A stretch of 64,000 nucleotides of DNA from Promicromonospora sukumoe (GTDB taxonomy: Bacteria > Actinomycetota > Actinomycetes > Actinomycetales > Cellulomonadaceae), in assembly GCF_014137995.1 (NCBI RefSeq), contig NZ_JACGWV010000001.1, forward strand, positions 2,418,001-2,482,000, read 5' to 3'. The notes beneath the pieces were generated by a model, which saw only the letters and a list, made by a program, of their open reading frames with translations, was not told the DNA's origin and made no database searches. Both the position numbers and the translations under genes were made by a program. Positions within the stretch are counted from its first letter, which is position 1. Every line of letters starts with the position of its first letter. This document shows positions 33,274 to 42,210 of the stretch, piece after piece.

Positions 33274-34305
33274 ATGAGCGAGCACGTGCTCGAGCCGGCG
33301 GCCCAGGCGTTCGCCGACGCGACCGCGAGACCCCCGTTGCTCTACGAGCTCGGGGTCGAGGGAGCCCGCAAGCTCCTGGACGACGTCCAGGCGGCGCCGG
33401 TGGACAAGCCGGACGTCGACGAGAAGTGGATCACCGTGCCGGCCGACGTCGGCGACGTCCGGGTGCGGATCGTCAGGCCGGTCGGCACGTCGGGCGGCGG
33501 GTCGGGTCTGCTGCCCGACCTGCTGTCCGGCCCGACGGCGGCGCTGCTCCCGACCATCCTCTACGTGCACGGCGGCGGCTGGATCCTCGGCAACGCGGGT
33601 ACCCACGACCGGCTCGTGCGCGAGCTTGCCGTGGGCGTCGGCGCCGCGGTGGTCTTCGTGGAGTACACCCGGTCGCCCGAGGCGCAATACCCCGTGGCGA
33701 TCGAGCAGGCCTACGCCACCGCGCGGTGGATCGTCCGCGAGGGCGCCGCCGAGGGGCTCGACGCCGGGCGCCTCGCCGTCGTCGGGGACTCCGTGGGCGG
33801 CAACATGACCGCCGCGCTGTCGATCCTGGCCAAGCAGCGCGGGGACGTCACCTTCGTCCACCAGTCCATGTACTACCCGGTGACCGACGCCGGGCAGGAC
33901 ACCGCCAGCTACCGCGAGTTCGCCGACGGCCCGCACCTGACGGCCAAGGCGATGGCGTGGTTCTGGGACGCCTACCTGCCGGACCTGGGGCGGCGCGGCG
34001 AGATCACCGCGTCCCCGCTGCGGGCGACCGCCGAGGATCTCGCGGGCCTGCCCGAGGCGTTCGTCGTCGTCGACGAGAACGACGTGCTGCGGGACGAGGG
34101 CGAGGCGTACGCCCGCAACCTGCTGGCCGCCGGCGTCCCGACCACGACGGTTCGCTACAACGGCACGATCCACGACTTCCTGATGCTGAACCCGCTGCGC
34201 GGCACCGCCGCGACCACCGCCGCCCTGGAGCAGGCCGTCCACGTGCTGCGCAAGGCCTTGGGCACCACAGACCGAGCAGTACCGAGCAAGGGAGAGCAGT
34301 CATGA
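33274..34305 (+). CDS. Alpha/beta hydrolase, HSL-type esterase
   Basis: Motifs LYVHGGGWILGNAGTHDRLVRELA (oxyanion hole), VVGDSVGGNMTAAL (GDSVGG nucleophile Ser), VVVDENDVLRDEGEAYA (Asp) and NGTIHDFLML (His) define a family IV esterase of 343 residues. ATG 33274 has AAGGAG six bases upstream. It overlaps the next hydrolase gene by ATGA. An insertion GTSGGGSGLLPDLLSGPTAA lies before the oxyanion strand. Probably under the divergent ECF41 sigma factor. Confidence 0.9.
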   Translation: MSEHVLEPAAQAFADATARPPLLYELGVEGARKLLDDVQAAPVDKPDVDEKWITVPADVGDVRVRIVRPVGTSGGGSGLLPDLLSGPTAALLPTILYVHGGGWILGNAGTHDRLVRELAVGVGAAVVFVEYTRSPEAQYPVAIEQAYATARWIVREGAAEGLDAGRLAVVGDSVGGNMTAALSILAKQRGDVTFVHQSMYYPVTDAGQDTASYREFADGPHLTAKAMAWFWDAYLPDLGRRGEITASPLRATAEDLAGLPEAFVVVDENDVLRDEGEAYARNLLAAGVPTTTVRYNGTIHDFLMLNPLRGTAATTAALEQAVHVLRKALGTTDRAVPSKGEQS

Positions 34306-35018
34306 CCACACCCACCGTCGTCCTCGTCCACGGGGCGTTCGCCGAGTCGTCGAGCTGGAACGCCGTCGTCGGGCACCTGCAGCAGCAGCTGGTGCCGGTC
34401 GTCGCCGTGGGCAACCCGCTGCGGTCCGTCGCGGGTGACGCCCAGTACGTGCGCGACGTCGTCGCGTCCATCCCCGGTCCCGTCGTCCTGGCCGGCCACT
34501 CCTACGGCGGGATGGTCATCACCGAGGCCGCGGCCGGCAACCCGAAGGTCGTGGGCCTCGTCTACGTCGCGGCGTTCACGCCCGACACCGGGGAGAACGC
34601 GCTGACCCTGTCCGGTAAGTTCCCCGGCAGCACGCTCGGCGGGGCGCTGCAGGCCTACCCGGTCTCGACCGGCGGCAACGAGCTCGCGATCCGGCCGGAG
34701 GTGTTCGGCGAGCAGTTCGCCGCCGACGTCGACGCGGACCTCGCCGCCCTCATGGCCGCCACCCAGCGCCCGGTCACCGAGGCCGCCCTCACCGACGACC
34801 TGCAGGCGGCCGAGCCGGCGTGGCGCACGATCCCGTCGTGGTTCGTGTACGGCGACGCCGACCGCAACATCCCGGCGGAGCTGATCCGGTTCCAGGCCGA
34901 GCGCGCCGGGGCCCGCGCCGTGACCGAGGTGCCGGGGGCGTCGCACGCCCTCGCCGTCTCGCACCCGGTCACCGTGGCCGAGACGATCGTCACCGCGGTC
35001 CGCGCCACGTCGGACTGA
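34302..35018 (+). CDS. Alpha/beta hydrolase (salicylate-esterase/MenH-like fold)
   Basis: 238 residues: TTPTVVLVHGAFAESSSW, VVLAGHSYGGMVITEAA (nucleophile Ser in GHSYGG), FVYGDADRNIP (Asp), PGASHALAVSHP (His). Proteins of this type (alpha/beta-hydrolase_6, plant methylesterase-like) hydrolyse small esters or act on unknown substrates in oxidative-stress clusters. Translationally coupled to the upstream esterase. A terminator hairpin follows. Confidence 0.88.
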   Translation: MTTPTVVLVHGAFAESSSWNAVVGHLQQQLVPVVAVGNPLRSVAGDAQYVRDVVASIPGPVVLAGHSYGGMVITEAAAGNPKVVGLVYVAAFTPDTGENALTLSGKFPGSTLGGALQAYPVSTGGNELAIRPEVFGEQFAADVDADLAALMAATQRPVTEAALTDDLQAAEPAWRTIPSWFVYGDADRNIPAELIRFQAERAGARAVTEVPGASHALAVSHPVTVAETIVTAVRATSD

Positions 35019-35079
35019 GGTCGCACCGGCACCGCAGGGGCGCCACTACAGCCCCGCGCAGGCGGCGGCACGAACCCGC

Positions 35080-35115
35080 GACGCCGGACGGGAGCACCCG
35101 CTCCCGCCCGGCGTC
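35080..35115 (+). terminator. Hairpin terminator after the hydrolase pair
   Basis: Arms GACGCCGG-A-CGGGAGC (35080-35095) and GCTCCCG-C-CCGGCGTC (35100-35115) pair over 16 bp with one mismatch around an ACCC loop. No T-tract. The rest of the gap to 35337 shows no gene or structure I can support. Confidence 0.7.
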
Positions 35116-35337
35116 GTCGGCGCGCGTGCCCGGTCGAAGAAGCCCTCCGGAGGAAGAGGTGCCCGGACGAGGGTGGCCGGGTGGGCCTTACTTCGTTCGT
35201 CTGCGCCACGGACCTTCTGGCTCTGCCGGACAGTCCGGGTCAGATGAACTTCGCGGTACCAGGACGATCAGAATTCAGCCGGCCCGGCACCCTCGCTCCG
35301 CGCACATCCCACCCGACGCCGCTCCCCCGGCCGGGCG

Positions 35338-36165
35338 TCAGAGGGCGCCGACGACCGAGAGGAGCTGGAGGCGGTCGTAGCTCTCCGTGCCGGGCACCGC
35401 GGTGAAGACCGTGAGGGCCTGGTTCTGGTCGGGGTCGAGCAGGGTCTGCCCGTGCAGCTCGACGAGGCCGACCTCGGGGTGGTTCAGCCGCTTGGGCTCG
35501 CAGTACGGGCCGACGACGGGGTGCTCGTCCCACATCCGGGCGAACTCCGTGCTGCGGCCGCGCAGCCGGGCGGCGAGCTCGCCGGCCGGGGACCTCGGTC
35601 CGGTCTGCGCCTGGAGGGCTGCGAGCCGGGCCGTGAGCGTGCGCCCGTGCCGCTCGTGGTCCTCCTCGGGGACGCGGTCGCGGGCGTGCACGTCGGTGAA
35701 CCACCGGTAGGCGCGCACCCGCTCCGGCCCGGTGTACGACGTCTCGTCGCCGAGGAGCGCGACCGCCAGGCGGGTCTGCCGCAGGGTCTCGCCGAGCACG
35801 TTCTCGACCTGGGCGGGCGCGTCCGCCAGGCCGTCGAGGATGCGCATCATGCCGACGTTCACGTGGTCGCCGCGCCCGACCCGGCGAGGCAGGGGGTGGC
35901 CCGCGAGCTCGACGAGCCGGTCGCGCTCCTGCAGGCTCAGGCGCATGCCGTGCGCGACGGCCGCCAGCACCTGCTCCGAGGGCACGGGTCCACGCTGCTG
36001 CTCGATGCGGCTGTAGTAGTCGGCGGAGACGCCGCTCAGCGCCGCGACCTCCTCGCGCCGCAGCCCGCTCGTGCGCCGTCTCGGCCCGCGGGGCAGGCCC
36101 ACGTCCTCCGGCTGGAGCGCCTCGCGGCGCGTCCTCAGGAAGTCGGCCAGCTGCTGGCGGTCCAT
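35338..36165 (-). CDS. XRE-type HTH regulator with MmyB-like ligand domain
   Basis: The XRE HTH (QQLADFLRTRREALQPEDVGLP, TSGLRREEVAALSGVSADYYSRIEQQRG) is followed by a MmyB-like PAS-fold domain (RILDGLADAPAQVENVLGETLRQTRLAVALLGD, RWFTDVHARDRVPEEDHERHGRTLTARL, LNHPEVGLVELHGQTLLDPDQNQ), the usual layout of actinobacterial members that regulate a neighbouring SDR. The ATG at 36165 gives 275 residues and leaves 25 bp after the SDR stop on the same strand; an upstream start at 36216 would overlap it. Confidence 0.9.
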   Translation of the reverse strand: MDRQQLADFLRTRREALQPEDVGLPRGPRRRTSGLRREEVAALSGVSADYYSRIEQQRGPVPSEQVLAAVAHGMRLSLQERDRLVELAGHPLPRRVGRGDHVNVGMMRILDGLADAPAQVENVLGETLRQTRLAVALLGDETSYTGPERVRAYRWFTDVHARDRVPEEDHERHGRTLTARLAALQAQTGPRSPAGELAARLRGRSTEFARMWDEHPVVGPYCEPKRLNHPEVGLVELHGQTLLDPDQNQALTVFTAVPGTESYDRLQLLSVVGAL

Positions 36166-36190
36166 CGTCGCCTCACTCTCGTCCTGCGTC

Positions 36191-37267
36191 TCAGTCCTGT
36201 CCGGCGGAACCCGCACCCGGGAACCGGACGCCCGTCAGGTCCTCGGACACGTCCCAGAGCCGGGCCGCCGCGGCCTCGTCGGTCGCCGCGCGGTACACGC
36301 GCTGCGGGGCGGAGCTGCCGGTGAAGTGACCAACGCCGTCGGGCCCGTAGAACGTCCCGCCGCCCGCCGCGGGGTCCGTGACCGCCTGCAGCGCGGGCAG
36401 CACGCCCATCTCGACGGGCTGCACAAACACGCCCAGGGCGAGGAACCGACGCATGACGGCGTCCATCCTCGGGGGCTCGGCGGCGCCCAGGCCAGGGCCC
36501 GCGCTGTACAGGCCCGTGTAGGTGGTGCCGGGGTGGGCGGCGTTGCTCACGATGCCCCAGCCGTTCGCGCGGCTGCGCCGGTCCAGCTCGAGGGCGAACA
36601 TGAGCTGGGCGAGCTTGGCGGCGTTGTACGCGCGCACGGGCGAGTAGTCGCGCTCGCCGTTCAGGTCGGCCCAGTCGATCGCGCCGAAGCGGGCCGCGGC
36701 GCTCGACATCGTGGTCACGCGCGCGCCGGCCGTACCCGAGTCAGAAGCCCGCAGGAGCGGCAGCAGGCGGCCGACCAGCGCCATGTGCCCCAGGTGGTTG
36801 GTGCCGAGCTGGAGCTCGAACCCGTCGGCGGTCGTGTGCCGGGCCGGCGGCGCCATCACACCGGCGTTGGCGACCAGAAGGTCGATCGGGCGACCGTCCG
36901 CCAGGAGGCCGTCGGCGAGGTCGGCCACCGACTCCAGCGACGCGAGGTCGAGCGCGCGGGTCCCGACGACGGCGTCGGGCACCGCCGCCCGGATGCGCTC
37001 GACGGCCGCCGCCCCCTTGGCCGCGCTGCGCACCGGCAGCACGAGCTCGGCGCCGGCCCCCGCGAGCCGCTCGGCGAGCCCGAGGCCGATCCCGCCGCTC
37101 GCGCCGGTCACGAGGGCGAGCTTGCCGCCCAGCTTCGGCACATCGACGTCGATATACCTCCGGGGCCGATGCCTCACCGGGCCGCTGCTCACGGTTGTCT
37201 TGCGCACCGCTGCCCTGCGAACGGGGTTCTTGCCTGCGCCTGTCCTGCTCACGGCTGTCTTGCTCAC
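36191..37267 (-). CDS. Short-chain dehydrogenase/reductase
   Basis: Classical SDR elements: [23 protein letters not shown] (TGxxxGxG), [11 protein letters not shown] (NNAG-like), [16 protein letters not shown], and catalytic Ser-Tyr-Lys as VTTMSSAA...[14 protein letters not shown]. It is like the retinol-dehydrogenase/protochlorophyllide-reductase-type SDRs often controlled by MmyB-like regulators. The first 42 residues are a basic, repeat-derived extension (DNA repeats of the type CTCACGGCTGTCTTG); the true start may be a GTG near 37141-37180. Same strand as, and just before, the XRE gene. Substrate unknown. Confidence 0.88.
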   Translation of the reverse strand: MSKTAVSRTGAGKNPVRRAAVRKTTVSSGPVRHRPRRYIDVDVPKLGGKLALVTGASGGIGLGLAERLAGAGAELVLPVRSAAKGAAAVERIRAAVPDAVVGTRALDLASLESVADLADGLLADGRPIDLLVANAGVMAPPARHTTADGFELQLGTNHLGHMALVGRLLPLLRASDSGTAGARVTTMSSAAARFGAIDWADLNGERDYSPVRAYNAAKLAQLMFALELDRRSRANGWGIVSNAAHPGTTYTGLYSAGPGLGAAEPPRMDAVMRRFLALGVFVQPVEMGVLPALQAVTDPAAGGGTFYGPDGVGHFTGSSAPQRVYRAATDEAAAARLWDVSEDLTGVRFPGAGSAGQD

Positions 37268-37477
37268 GACGTCGTCCTCACGGCTGGTTCCGCGACCGGT
37301 CGGCCGACCGGTCCCGATCAGCGTGCGCGCGGCCCGAGGCCGGATCCAGGTTCGGGTTGTCCGTGGCTACGGCGCCCTTCCGCGCCGTCCCGACCGGGCG
37401 CCCGCGCCTGTGACCAGCACCACGTCACATCCGGTCGCGCTGTGTTGTCGAACAGGTAAGACCACCAGGAGGGTGTC

Positions 37478-38935
37478 ATGGAGAAGATTCTGATCGTCGG
37501 CGGCGGCTACGCGGGCTTCTACACCGCGTGGGGCCTGGAGAAGAAGCTCCGCAGGGGCGAGGCCGACGTGACGCTCGTCGACCCGCACGGCTACATGACC
37601 TACCAGCCGTTCCTGCCCGAGGTCACGGCCGGCTCGATCGAGGCGCGGCACGTCATGGTGTCGCTGCGGCGGCACCTGCGCCGCACCACCGTCATCGCCG
37701 GCCACACCACCAAGATCGACCACGCGCACCGCACCGCGACCGTCCACACCAACGACGGCGCCCTGCGGGAGATCGCCTACGACACGATCGTCGTCACGGC
37801 CGGCGCCGTCACCCGGACGTTCCCCGTCCCCGGCATCGAGCAGGAGGCGATCGGCCTCAAGCACGTGGAGGAGGCCGTCGCGATCCGCGACGCCTTGCTG
37901 ACCGCGTTCGACCGCGCCGCGCTGCTCCCGCCGGGGATCGAGCGCCGTCGGCTGCTCACGGTCACGGTGGTGGGCGGCGGGTTCACCGGCGTCGAGGTCT
38001 TCGGCGAGCTGCTCTCGCTGGCCACCGCGCTGCTGCGCTCCTACCCGGAGCTGGGCCGCGACGACCTGGCGTTCCACCTCGTCGACTCGAACAAGCGCAT
38101 CCTGCCCGAGGTCACCGACGAGCCGGGTCGCTGGGTGGTGCGACACCTGCAGGAACGCGGCGGGCGTATCCACCTCGGCACCCAGGTCGTCTCGGCGGCA
38201 GACGGCCGGATCATGCTCTCGACGGGCGAGTCGTACGGCAACGGCCTGCTGATCTGGGCCGCCGGCAACGGCAGCAACCCCGTCGTCGCGAAGAACACGG
38301 ACCTGCCGGTCGACGAGCGCGGCCTCATCCGTGCCCGCGCGGACCTGCGGGTCGGCACCGACGAGGCGCCCGTCCCCGACGCGTGGGCCGCCGGCGACAA
38401 CGCGGCGGTGCCCGACCTCGCCTCCCCCGTCCCCGGCGCGCGGACCGTGCCGAACGCGCAGCACGCCGTGCGGCAGGGCAAGCTGCTGGCGAAGAACCTG
38501 GTCGCGGACCTGCGGGGCCGGAAGGTCAAGCCGTACCTGCACCACAGCCTCGGCGTGGTCGCGACCCTCGGCATCGGGCGCGGGATCTTCCAGTACAAGC
38601 GGCTGGTCATCAAGGGCTTCCCGGCCTGGATCATGCACCGCGGCTACCACGTCCTGGCGGTCCCGACCTGGGAACGCAAGGTGCGGGTGCTGCTCGTGTG
38701 GCTCTCGGCGGTCCTGTTCGGCCGCGACATCATCCCGCTGTCGACGGTGCAGGCGCCCCGCGCGGCCTTCCTCGCGGGCGGCGACCCGTTCGCGGGCTCG
38801 GGTTCGGGTTCAGGCACCGGCCCGACGACGGCGAAGGCCGCACCGGCTCCGGCCGCCGCGGCGACCGCAGCCCTCGCGGACGCCGAGGCTCCCGCCGCCC
38901 GGCCCGAGCTGAGCGTGGTGCGCGATGCCGGTTGA
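37478..38935 (+). CDS. Type II NADH dehydrogenase-like flavoprotein
   Basis: Two Rossmann motifs (ILIVGGGYAGFYTAWGL and VTVVGGGFTGVEVFGEL) and the FAD site AWAAGDNAAVPDL match NDH-2, a single-subunit, non-proton-pumping NADH:quinone oxidoreductase. AVRQGKLLAKNL and the hydrophobic C-terminal helix VRVLLVWLSAVLFGRDIIPL would dock it on the membrane. 485 residues; the last 70 are a Gly/Ser/Ala-rich tail. The ATG has AGGAGG upstream. It overlaps the cytochrome b gene by 11 bp, so the two proteins are made together. Confidence 0.9.
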   Translation: MEKILIVGGGYAGFYTAWGLEKKLRRGEADVTLVDPHGYMTYQPFLPEVTAGSIEARHVMVSLRRHLRRTTVIAGHTTKIDHAHRTATVHTNDGALREIAYDTIVVTAGAVTRTFPVPGIEQEAIGLKHVEEAVAIRDALLTAFDRAALLPPGIERRRLLTVTVVGGGFTGVEVFGELLSLATALLRSYPELGRDDLAFHLVDSNKRILPEVTDEPGRWVVRHLQERGGRIHLGTQVVSAADGRIMLSTGESYGNGLLIWAAGNGSNPVVAKNTDLPVDERGLIRARADLRVGTDEAPVPDAWAAGDNAAVPDLASPVPGARTVPNAQHAVRQGKLLAKNLVADLRGRKVKPYLHHSLGVVATLGIGRGIFQYKRLVIKGFPAWIMHRGYHVLAVPTWERKVRVLLVWLSAVLFGRDIIPLSTVQAPRAAFLAGGDPFAGSGSGSGTGPTTAKAAPAPAAAATAALADAEAPAARPELSVVRDAG

Positions 38936-40601
38936 CCGCCGTCGTCGGGCCGCGAACCGCCTGACCACGCGCCTGCGCGACCGGGTCGCGGAGCTGGGCC
39001 AGCGGCGCGTGCAGCTGCACTGGTCGAACCTGTTCGGCGTCGTGACCTTCACGTGCTTCGTCGTCCTGGCCGTGACCGGCATCCTGCTGTCGTTCACGTA
39101 CACGCCGTCGAACGAGCTGGTCACCTACACCGGGCCGTACGGGCCGCTGCAGGGCGCGACCGTGACGGAGGCGTTCGCCTCGACGATGCGCATCTCGTTC
39201 GAGCAGACCGGCGGGCTGCTGTTGCGCCAGACGCACCACTGGGCGGCGCTGGTCATGCCGGCGTCGATCATCATGCAGCTGCTGATCACGTTCTTCAGCG
39301 GCGGGTTCCGCCGGCCGAGGCGCCTGAGCTGGGTGCTGCTGGTGGCGGCGTTCGTGCTGGTGCTCGCCGCCGGTTGGAGCGGGTACGCGCTGCCGGACGA
39401 CATGCTGTCGGGCACCGGCCTGCGGATCGTGGAGGGCGTGGTGCTCAGCATCCCGTTCCTGGGCACCTGGATCGCCGGGCTGATGTTCGGCGGGCCGTTC
39501 CCCGGGCAGATCATCGAGAACCTCTACCCGCTGCACGTCGCGATCGCGCCGGGGCTGCTCGTCGTCGTGCTGATCGCGCGCGCGGCGCTCACCCTCCGGG
39601 ACGGGCAGGCCAGGCAGTTCCGGCCCGAGCCCGTCGCGACGCTCGGCCTGCGCCTGTGGCCCGACGCCGCCTTCCGCGCCCTCGGCATGATGGGCATCAC
39701 CGGCTCGGTGCTGGTGCTGCTCGGGGCGACCGCCACGATCAGCCCGGTCTGGACGTACGGTCCGGCGTCGGTGGGCGAGGTGGGCGCCGGGAGCCAGCCC
39801 GACTGGTACATGGGATTCCTCGACGGCGCGCTGCGGCTGGTCCCCGTGGGCTGGGAGACCGAGTGGTTCGGCTGGACGTGGACCTTCGCGACGCTGGTCC
39901 CGCTGGCGGTGGTGGCCGTGTACTTCGGGCTGCTGGTGGCCTACCCGTACGTCGAGTCCTGGGTGACCCAGGACCGGAAGCAGCACCACGTGCTCGACCG
40001 GCCGCGGCACTTCCCGGTCCGCACCGGGATCGGCGTGGCCGGGATGCTCTTCTACGGCGTGCTGTGGGGTGCCGCGAGCGCCGACATCGTCTCGACCGAG
40101 TTCAACGTGAGCTTCGAGGCGGTGATCACGACGCTGCAGGTGCTGCTGCTCGTCGGCCCGGCGCTGGCGTTCGAGGTCACGCGGCGCGTGTGCATCGGGC
40201 TGCAGCGCAAGGACCGGGAGATCGCGCTGCACGGGCACGAGACGGGGCGGATCGTGCGGATGCCGAACGGCGGGTACGCGGAGGTGCACCAGCCGACCGA
40301 CGACGCCGAGCGGGCGCGGCTCGCCGTCGTCCCCGTGCCTGCGGCGCCCGGACGCACTGACGACGCCGGGCGGCTCCGCGGGGCCGAGCGGCTGCGCGGC
40401 GTCCTGGCGCGCGGGTTCGGCACGGGGCACGTGATTCCGGCGGCGGCCCGCGAGCAGGACCGCGGGGAGGACCGCGAGAGCGCTGGTGCGCTGGCGCCCG
40501 GAGGGGCGTCGGGCCGGGGTGCGGACCAGGCGTCTGGCCGGGCGGCGGGCCGATCGCTGGAACGGGCAGGCCGGGGCGGCGCCGGGCGGCGTCGGGCCTA
40601 G
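38925..40601 (+). CDS. Orphan cytochrome b (QcrB-like) subunit
   Basis: The 558-residue protein is an actinobacterial QcrB homologue: VQLHWSNLFGVVTFTCFVVLAVTGILL, heme-ligand helices RQTHHWAALVMPASI and ENLYPLHVAIAPGLL, PDWYMGFLDGALRLVP (equivalent of the Qo-site PEWY loop), and GLQRKDREIALHGHETGRIVRMPNGGY at the cytoplasmic end. No Rieske (QcrA) or cytochrome cc (QcrC) gene is adjacent. The C-terminal 100 residues are Arg/Gly/Ala-rich. The overlap with the NDH-2 gene suggests an NADH-quinone-cytochrome b module rather than the main bc1 complex. Confidence 0.88.
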   Translation: MPVDRRRRAANRLTTRLRDRVAELGQRRVQLHWSNLFGVVTFTCFVVLAVTGILLSFTYTPSNELVTYTGPYGPLQGATVTEAFASTMRISFEQTGGLLLRQTHHWAALVMPASIIMQLLITFFSGGFRRPRRLSWVLLVAAFVLVLAAGWSGYALPDDMLSGTGLRIVEGVVLSIPFLGTWIAGLMFGGPFPGQIIENLYPLHVAIAPGLLVVVLIARAALTLRDGQARQFRPEPVATLGLRLWPDAAFRALGMMGITGSVLVLLGATATISPVWTYGPASVGEVGAGSQPDWYMGFLDGALRLVPVGWETEWFGWTWTFATLVPLAVVAVYFGLLVAYPYVESWVTQDRKQHHVLDRPRHFPVRTGIGVAGMLFYGVLWGAASADIVSTEFNVSFEAVITTLQVLLLVGPALAFEVTRRVCIGLQRKDREIALHGHETGRIVRMPNGGYAEVHQPTDDAERARLAVVPVPAAPGRTDDAGRLRGAERLRGVLARGFGTGHVIPAAAREQDRGEDRESAGALAPGGASGRGADQASGRAAGRSLERAGRGGAGRRRA

Positions 40602-40721
40602 CCGGGGACCGCGCGCTGGAGCGGACGGACCGAAGCCGGGGCCAGCGGCGGCGGGCGCCGTCGGGCCTAGCCGGGGACCGCGCGCCGGAACGGACAGGCC
40701 GGGCCGCCTCGGGCCTAGCCG
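40591..40721. repeat. Imperfect repeat of the cytochrome b gene 3' end
   Basis: GTCGGGCCTAGCCGGGGACC followed by GCGCGC(T/C)GGA occurs at 40591 and again at 40660 (69 bp apart); a shorter CCTCGGGCCTAGCC is at 40708. The first copy holds the cytochrome b stop codon (TAG), and the last covers the stop of the small convergent gene at 40715. Confidence 0.8.
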
Positions 40722-40897
40722 CCGAGCGCCTGGAACGCCTCGTACACCATGAAGGCCGGCCAGAAGAGGCCCTGGACGATGGCCCAGACGAACTCCCAGA
40801 ACCCGTCGGCCTGCTGCCAGAAGTAGACCCAGGCGCCGATGACGCCGAGCCCGTAGATCGCGCCGCCGCCGGCGGCCCCCGCACGGTTGTCGCTCAT
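40715..40897 (-). CDS. Small membrane protein, function unknown
   Basis: A 60-residue ORF with an excellent site (GGAGG, six bases, ATG). After NRAGAAGGG it has one long hydrophobic region rich in Trp and Phe (AIYGLGVIGAWVYFW, FVWAIVQGLFWPAFMVYEAF), probably two close membrane helices. Its stop lies in the repeat that also ends the convergent cytochrome b gene. I do not recognise a named family; similar tiny Trp-rich proteins are annotated as hypothetical in related actinobacteria. Confidence 0.75.
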   Translation of the reverse strand: MSDNRAGAAGGGAIYGLGVIGAWVYFWQQADGFWEFVWAIVQGLFWPAFMVYEAFQALGG

Positions 40898-40955
40898 GAC
40901 CCACCTCCGGGCCCAACGCTACGCCGGGCGACGGGTGAGTTGCCTGGTAACCCAT

Positions 40956-41023
40956 CCCCTTCGAGACCTAAGTTTCTTCGCTTTCAGCCGGCTCAAAGCG
41001 AAGAAACTTAGGTCTCAAAGGGG
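40956..41023. repeat. 29-bp-arm hairpin
   Basis: Arms 40956-40984 and 40995-41023 pair over 29 bp with one mismatch (40962/41017); the inner 22 bp, starting GAGACCTAAGTTTCTTCG, are perfect. The loop has 10 nt. It lies between the start of the small membrane protein (reading left) and the 3' end of the kinase gene (also reading left), a terminator position for the kinase gene. AT-rich compared with its surroundings. Confidence 0.85.
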
Positions 41024-41097
41024 TGCTGCGTCGCGGAGGGTTGCTGCGTCTCGAAGGCGCGCCGGGTCTCGACGGCGGCTCAGGTCTCGGAGCCGGC

Positions 41098-42000
41098 TCA
41101 GGTCTCGAAGGCGTGCTGGGCGCGCACCAGCCAGTCGAGGAGCCGGGCCCGCTCGGCGGCGACCCCCTCGGACAGCCGGGCCGCGGCGTGCACCACAAGC
41201 CACGACTCCAGGTCGCGCAGCTCGCCCGGCGCGCCGTCGGCGTAGGTCAGCGCGTAGCCGCGGGTGAGCATCGACCGCCCGGCAGCGATCAGCCCGCGCT
41301 TGGCCAGCCCGGGCCCGCCCCGCGGAACGGCGGACAGCGGGTCGGCCCACTGGAGCAACAGGATCGCCCGGGCGTGGTCCGCCTCGGGCACGCCGCGCGC
41401 GGCGTTGGGCCAGTCGATGACGCTGACCCGGTCGCCTCCGACCATCACGTTGCCGGGGTGGTAGTCGCCGTGGCACAGCCGGTCGCCCGACGGCAGCCCG
41501 TCGAGCAGGCGCAGCGCGAAGCCCCGCAGCTCCCGGGACAGGGTCGCGCCGCCGATGCGGGCGGCGAGCACCTGGCGGACGTCGGGCAGGTCAGCCGGTC
41601 CGAGCACCTCGTGCACGGCGAGGTGGGTCTCGGCCAGGGTCCGCGCGAGCGCGCGCACCTGCCACGGCCGACGGCGCAGCACGTCGAGCATGTCGGCGCC
41701 GGCGAGACGCTCCAGCACCAGGCCGGGTCGCCCGTCGCTGGTCACGACGTCGACCAGCGCCGGGGCGACCCGGTACCCGGCGAGGCCGGCCAGGGCCAGC
41801 GCCTCGGTGTGGTGCCCGTCGAAGCCGGAGCGGTACAGCTTGACGACGGCGTCGGGCCCCCAGGCGTACACCTCGGCCTCGCGCCCGACGCCGATCCGGG
41901 GCCCGATGCTGTTCGGCCCGGCGGGCACCGGCTCAGCCGGGCCCGGCTCGACCGGAGTCGGCTCAACGGGGGTCGAGTCGGCAGGGATCGAGTCGGTCAT
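41098..42000 (-). CDS. Aminoglycoside phosphotransferase (APH)-fold kinase
   Basis: The 300-residue protein has the APH fold: IGVGREAEVYAWGPDAVVKLYR (nucleotide loop and Lys), LCHGDYHPGNVMV (Brenner catalytic motif) and VSVIDWPNAARG (Mg-binding Asp). Such kinases phosphorylate small molecules such as antibiotics, choline or sugars; the substrate cannot be read from sequence. Residues 1-30 are Thr-Pro-Val-Glu-Pro repeats. It is divergent from the orphan nuclease; a 29-bp-arm hairpin lies after the gene. Confidence 0.85.
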   Translation of the reverse strand: MTDSIPADSTPVEPTPVEPGPAEPVPAGPNSIGPRIGVGREAEVYAWGPDAVVKLYRSGFDGHHTEALALAGLAGYRVAPALVDVVTSDGRPGLVLERLAGADMLDVLRRRPWQVRALARTLAETHLAVHEVLGPADLPDVRQVLAARIGGATLSRELRGFALRLLDGLPSGDRLCHGDYHPGNVMVGGDRVSVIDWPNAARGVPEADHARAILLLQWADPLSAVPRGGPGLAKRGLIAAGRSMLTRGYALTYADGAPGELRDLESWLVVHAAARLSEGVAAERARLLDWLVRAQHAFET

Positions 42001-42099
42001 GCGGCCAGTGTGGCGGACCGCCCGACCCCACCACCACCTCCGTTTCGGGTGGTTTTTCCAGCGGGCCGCTCCAAACTTTCATCCAGAAGAATCAAAATC

Positions 42100-42113
42100 A
42101 TCACCCGGGTGAT
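42100..42113. promoter_or_regulatory. 14-bp palindrome ATCACCCGGGTGAT upstream of the nuclease gene
   Basis: A perfect dyad in an AT-richer stretch about 100 bp before the nuclease start and 100 bp before the kinase start on the other strand. It could be an operator for either gene. The protein that would bind it is unknown. Confidence 0.35.
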
Positions 42114-42210
42114 CTTCGGCTCCGCAGCAACAGATTCAGCACCCTGGCGGAGCGCACGGACTAACATCCGGTGGCCTGAAGCTACTGGTCACCGGAACAG
42201 AGGTCCAATG

